DNA from: Viola odorata
Taxonomy: Eukaryota; Streptophyta; Magnoliopsida; Malpighiales; Violaceae
Length of the DNA stretch: 64,000 bases
Direction of reading: 5' to 3'
Assembly (NCBI GenBank): GCA_963691705.1
Contig: OY829539.1
Location: forward strand, 7,256,501-7,320,500
Below are positions 61,631 through 64,000 of the stretch, piece after piece. The position numbers and the translations under genes were made by a program. The notes under the pieces were generated by a model. It made no database searches, had not been told where the DNA came from, and was given only the letters and a program-made list of their open reading frames with translations. Positions within the stretch are counted from its first letter, which is position 1, and each line of letters begins with the position of its first letter.

Positions 61631-64000
61631 ATGGGCAAAAGAAAAACTCATGCTCCTGGGTCTAAATCCATTGATGAAGAAAAATTAGAAACCATAGCCA
61701 GCACCATTACTTCTTCTACCATTCTTGATAAACATCTGACCGATCATGGTGCCAAAATCCCGGAGGGCTTTGAGGTTTTTGTCACCCCTCCGTCTTTACG
61801 CCTAAACAACGTTCTGACCGGTAAACACAGAATCTTGTATGCCCAGATGTTCCGCTATGGTTTCCGGTTTCCGGTTGACCCTTTTATCCAAGAGTTGCTC
61901 ACCCCTCTGGATTTGAGCCCTGTTCAATTGGCTCCGAATGCCTACTGCGGCGTTTATGCTTTTTTAGAACTCTACAAGTACAAGGGAATTACATCTCCTT
62001 CCCTTGCATTGCTCAAGTCTTTATTTCGGATGTATAATCGTCGGGGTGTGATAGCGATATCACCCCGTTACAATGACGATTCGCTCAAGAACTTCACCTG
62101 GAAGCTCCATCATTTAGAATCTTCCATCGATAAATGGAAAGAGCAATTTTTTATTGTCGAGACTCCTGAAGTTCCGGATCCGTGGTGGCGGTCTGGTTTC
62201 AACCAGGGCGTCAAGGACTGTGCTTGGCGCCGGGAGCCTCTTGACGAGACAGAACAAGGCTGGTTTGATAAGTTACTTGAATAGGAAATCAACGTCATAC
62301 CCGCCTTCTGGCTTGCAGGACCGATATCCAAGCCTGCATTAGACGTGAGTGTCGTGTCATTTTTTGGCTTTCAGCATTAGTACTAACGCTAACGTTGTCT
62401 TGTGCTTTTGCAGCAACTGACCCCGACTACATTCCCGAGAGCGTTAGGAGGCGCTTAAGGAGGCTTCAACAAAGGGGGGCGGCTGATCCGACGACCGCGG
62501 CTGTTAATATCGCCACCACTTCCATTGTTACCCCTGTTACCGTCATGATTCCCCCTACATCTTCTGCTTTGGTTGATGGGGAAACCGACACCATTCCTGT
62601 TGGTATTCCTATCATATCAATCGCTACTCTTCCTTCTCGGCCGGTCGGTCGCAGGGCTTCTGCTAAAGGAAAAAAGAAAAGGAGGACAAGAAGCGTTGCC
62701 ACCCTTCATCCACCAAATCCGCTTTCTTCGAATACAGTCGGCTCCTCAGAAGCTCCTACCGCTGAGACTGTAAGTGTAACTGCCACTTGATACCTCTTGC
62801 ACTATTTTTCGATGCCTTTCTGCATTTTCTATTATTTTTGATCATTTTTCTTCATAGGATCCTTCTGGTGCCTCTACTCCTTCACTGTTGCGAGGCAATA
62901 TGGACTTGAGGCATATCCTGACTCAACCAAGGAAGAGGCAGAGGTCCAATGGAGAAGGTACGAGCCGGTCCTCCAGTCAAGCTGATGTCGGGGAGGGGCC
63001 TCAAATCGTCCTTGACTCTTTAGTACCTCCATCGGGCCAGACCGCTAGCATTTTTGAGGGGGTGGTCATGTCTGGGCCTTTTGAGACTTCTCCGCCTTCA
63101 TTTGGCTCAGAAGTTCATTGCTTTTCCTCTAACGTGGTTTACAATGACGAACTTTCGGGTCTCTCCTCCTATCAGCCTCATGAAATACTCGGGCCCCAGG
63201 GAGGTTCCGCTTCTAACCAGCCTCCCTCTCCTCCCGCCGTGGTCTTTGTTCCTTCCGATGCTTCTGCGCTTAAGCACTTTGGTGAGGGGACGATAGTGTC
63301 CAATCTTCTGGCCGACGTAAGCTCATATAACGCCACTGGGCCAATCACTCATCAGGTGGATATGACTACGCTGCATAGTTCGGGGATTGCAACCATGGGG
63401 GGCGATAACTCGGCTGTCACTGCTTCGTTACTGGCTGCCTACATGTTAACGTCTCCTGAAGAACGAAGCACTTTTGCTGCTGAGGGAGATGGAGAGCAGA
63501 CTGACTTGCTGCGCTCTAACCTTTTCACTGGTTTTCTTCGGTTTCATCACTATACCGAGCGCATGTCACGAAAGGCGGCTGACCTTGCCGCTTCCGCAGC
63601 TAAGCTTTCCTAGGAGCAAGAGGAGAAACAGAGGGTGCTAGAAGAGCGAGACAGATGTATGAAGGCCTTGGAAGCAGCCAAAGAGGAAGCGAGAGAGGCG
63701 AAAGAATAATTGGCCGCTTCTAACGTCGCCCTGTCAGCTGAGCGGTCAAAGGGTATCTCCCTCGAAGGAGAGAAAGTAGTCTTATTGGAAGAGAAAGCAA
63801 CTTTGATAGAAGAGAAAATGGCACTTGAAGCGGAGACAGTAATCAAGTGTCGGTGGTATGTTGAAAAGACCGCTTCTATCATGGCTAACTATTTTATGGA
63901 GATTCACGGGGAAGAATTTTACGACGGTGATGCTGTTTCTGACGCCTTTTTAAAGAATTCTTCCGATCTTAATGACGAGGGCTTCCGCTTGGCCAGATAG
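61631..64000 (+). pseudogene. Tat accessory gene D (copy IV), several stops, partial at the edge
   Basis: Exons 61631-62344, 62414-62769 and 62858 onward. Intron 1 has GTGAGT, TACTAAC (62381-62387) and TTTTGCAG; intron 2 has GTAAGT and TTCATAG. Exon 1 carries the transposon-type domain (MFRYGFRFP, YAFLELYKYKGITSPS, ISPRYNDDS). Lesions: TAG 62282-62284, one missing base near 62300, TAG 63611-63613 and TAA 63707-63709; a further TAG at 63998-64000 lies near the normal end. Exon 2 keeps the basic cluster (GKKKRRTRS), and exon 3 the coiled coil and a WYVEKTASI segment. Exon structure is the same as in I and II in spite of much sequence change. Confidence 0.83.

Larger units (their letters stand above)
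49270..64000 (-). mobile_element. Tat element IV (diverged), 3' part, runs past the right edge
   Basis: A minus-strand element inserted in gene C of Tat III. Its 3' LTR (49270-49496 and 56160-56328) is split by element N. Accessory genes A, B, C and D follow on the plus strand up to the window edge. gag-pol (minus strand) and the 5' LTR should lie to the right. All accessory genes except A carry lesions. Confidence 0.88.

Noticed and set aside
1..64000. Possible host genes
   Set aside because: Every long open frame could be placed in a transposable element or as its shadow. No conserved host protein, tRNA or rRNA was recognised by eye.

Overview
The window is repeat-rich nuclear DNA of a flowering plant, most likely a eudicot. 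I found no ordinary host gene, tRNA, rRNA, CRISPR array or bacterial signal. Nearly all of it is nested LTR retrotransposons of the plant Ty3/gypsy superfamily (Athila, Tat and Ogre-like), plus one gypsy-derived non-autonomous element and one foldback MITE. The species cannot be told from the sequence.

Layout. 1-2278: 5' end of an Athila-like element on the minus strand (partial gag, tRNA-Asp-type primer site, LTR). 2279-3947: AT-rich DNA with an old Athila-like LTR remnant and a MITE. 3948-4710: part of an Ogre-like LTR ('LTR-H'). 4711-20359: Tat element I. 20360-25310 and 41342-43106: a minus-strand Ogre-like element H (3' LTR holding a solo Athila LTR, polypurine tract, minisatellites, gag without pol). 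It is split by Tat element II at 25311-41341, which has perfect TGGGG target duplications. 43107-43600: truncated Tat-type LTR. 43595-46126: minus-strand Athila gag-protease fragment and partial LTR. 46127-49269: 3' end of a diverged minus-strand Tat element III. 49270-64000: Tat element IV, inserted in a gene of III and running past the right edge. 49497-56154: a 6.66 kb non-autonomous element N, inserted in the LTR of IV with GTTAC duplications.

The most interesting part is the accessory region of the Tat elements. Between pol and the 3' LTR, antisense to gag-pol, lies a cassette of four genes, called here A, B, C and D. It is seen in full in I, II and IV and in part in III. A is a small helical protein, B a proline-rich protein with a basic cluster and acidic tail, and C and D two long spliced paralogues with a plant 'putative gypsy type transposon' domain and a C-terminal coiled coil. 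Each gene has its own TATA-like box at a distance from the ATG that is kept between diverged copies, and the C and D introns sit at the same sites. Gene D is open in both I and II although gag-pol carries premature stops in both copies and gene C is broken in both.

The second point of interest is element N. It carries a Gag-like zinc-knuckle region fused in frame to about 830 residues of unrecognised, internally repeated protein, whose last codons run through the polypurine tract into the 3' LTR.

Inferred order of events: H and Athila are oldest. Tat II entered H, Tat III entered the Athila LTR, Tat IV entered gene C of Tat III, and N entered the LTR of Tat IV. Tat I looks like a recombinant of two insertions, because its flanks carry different 5-bp ends and inverted pieces of LTR-H.
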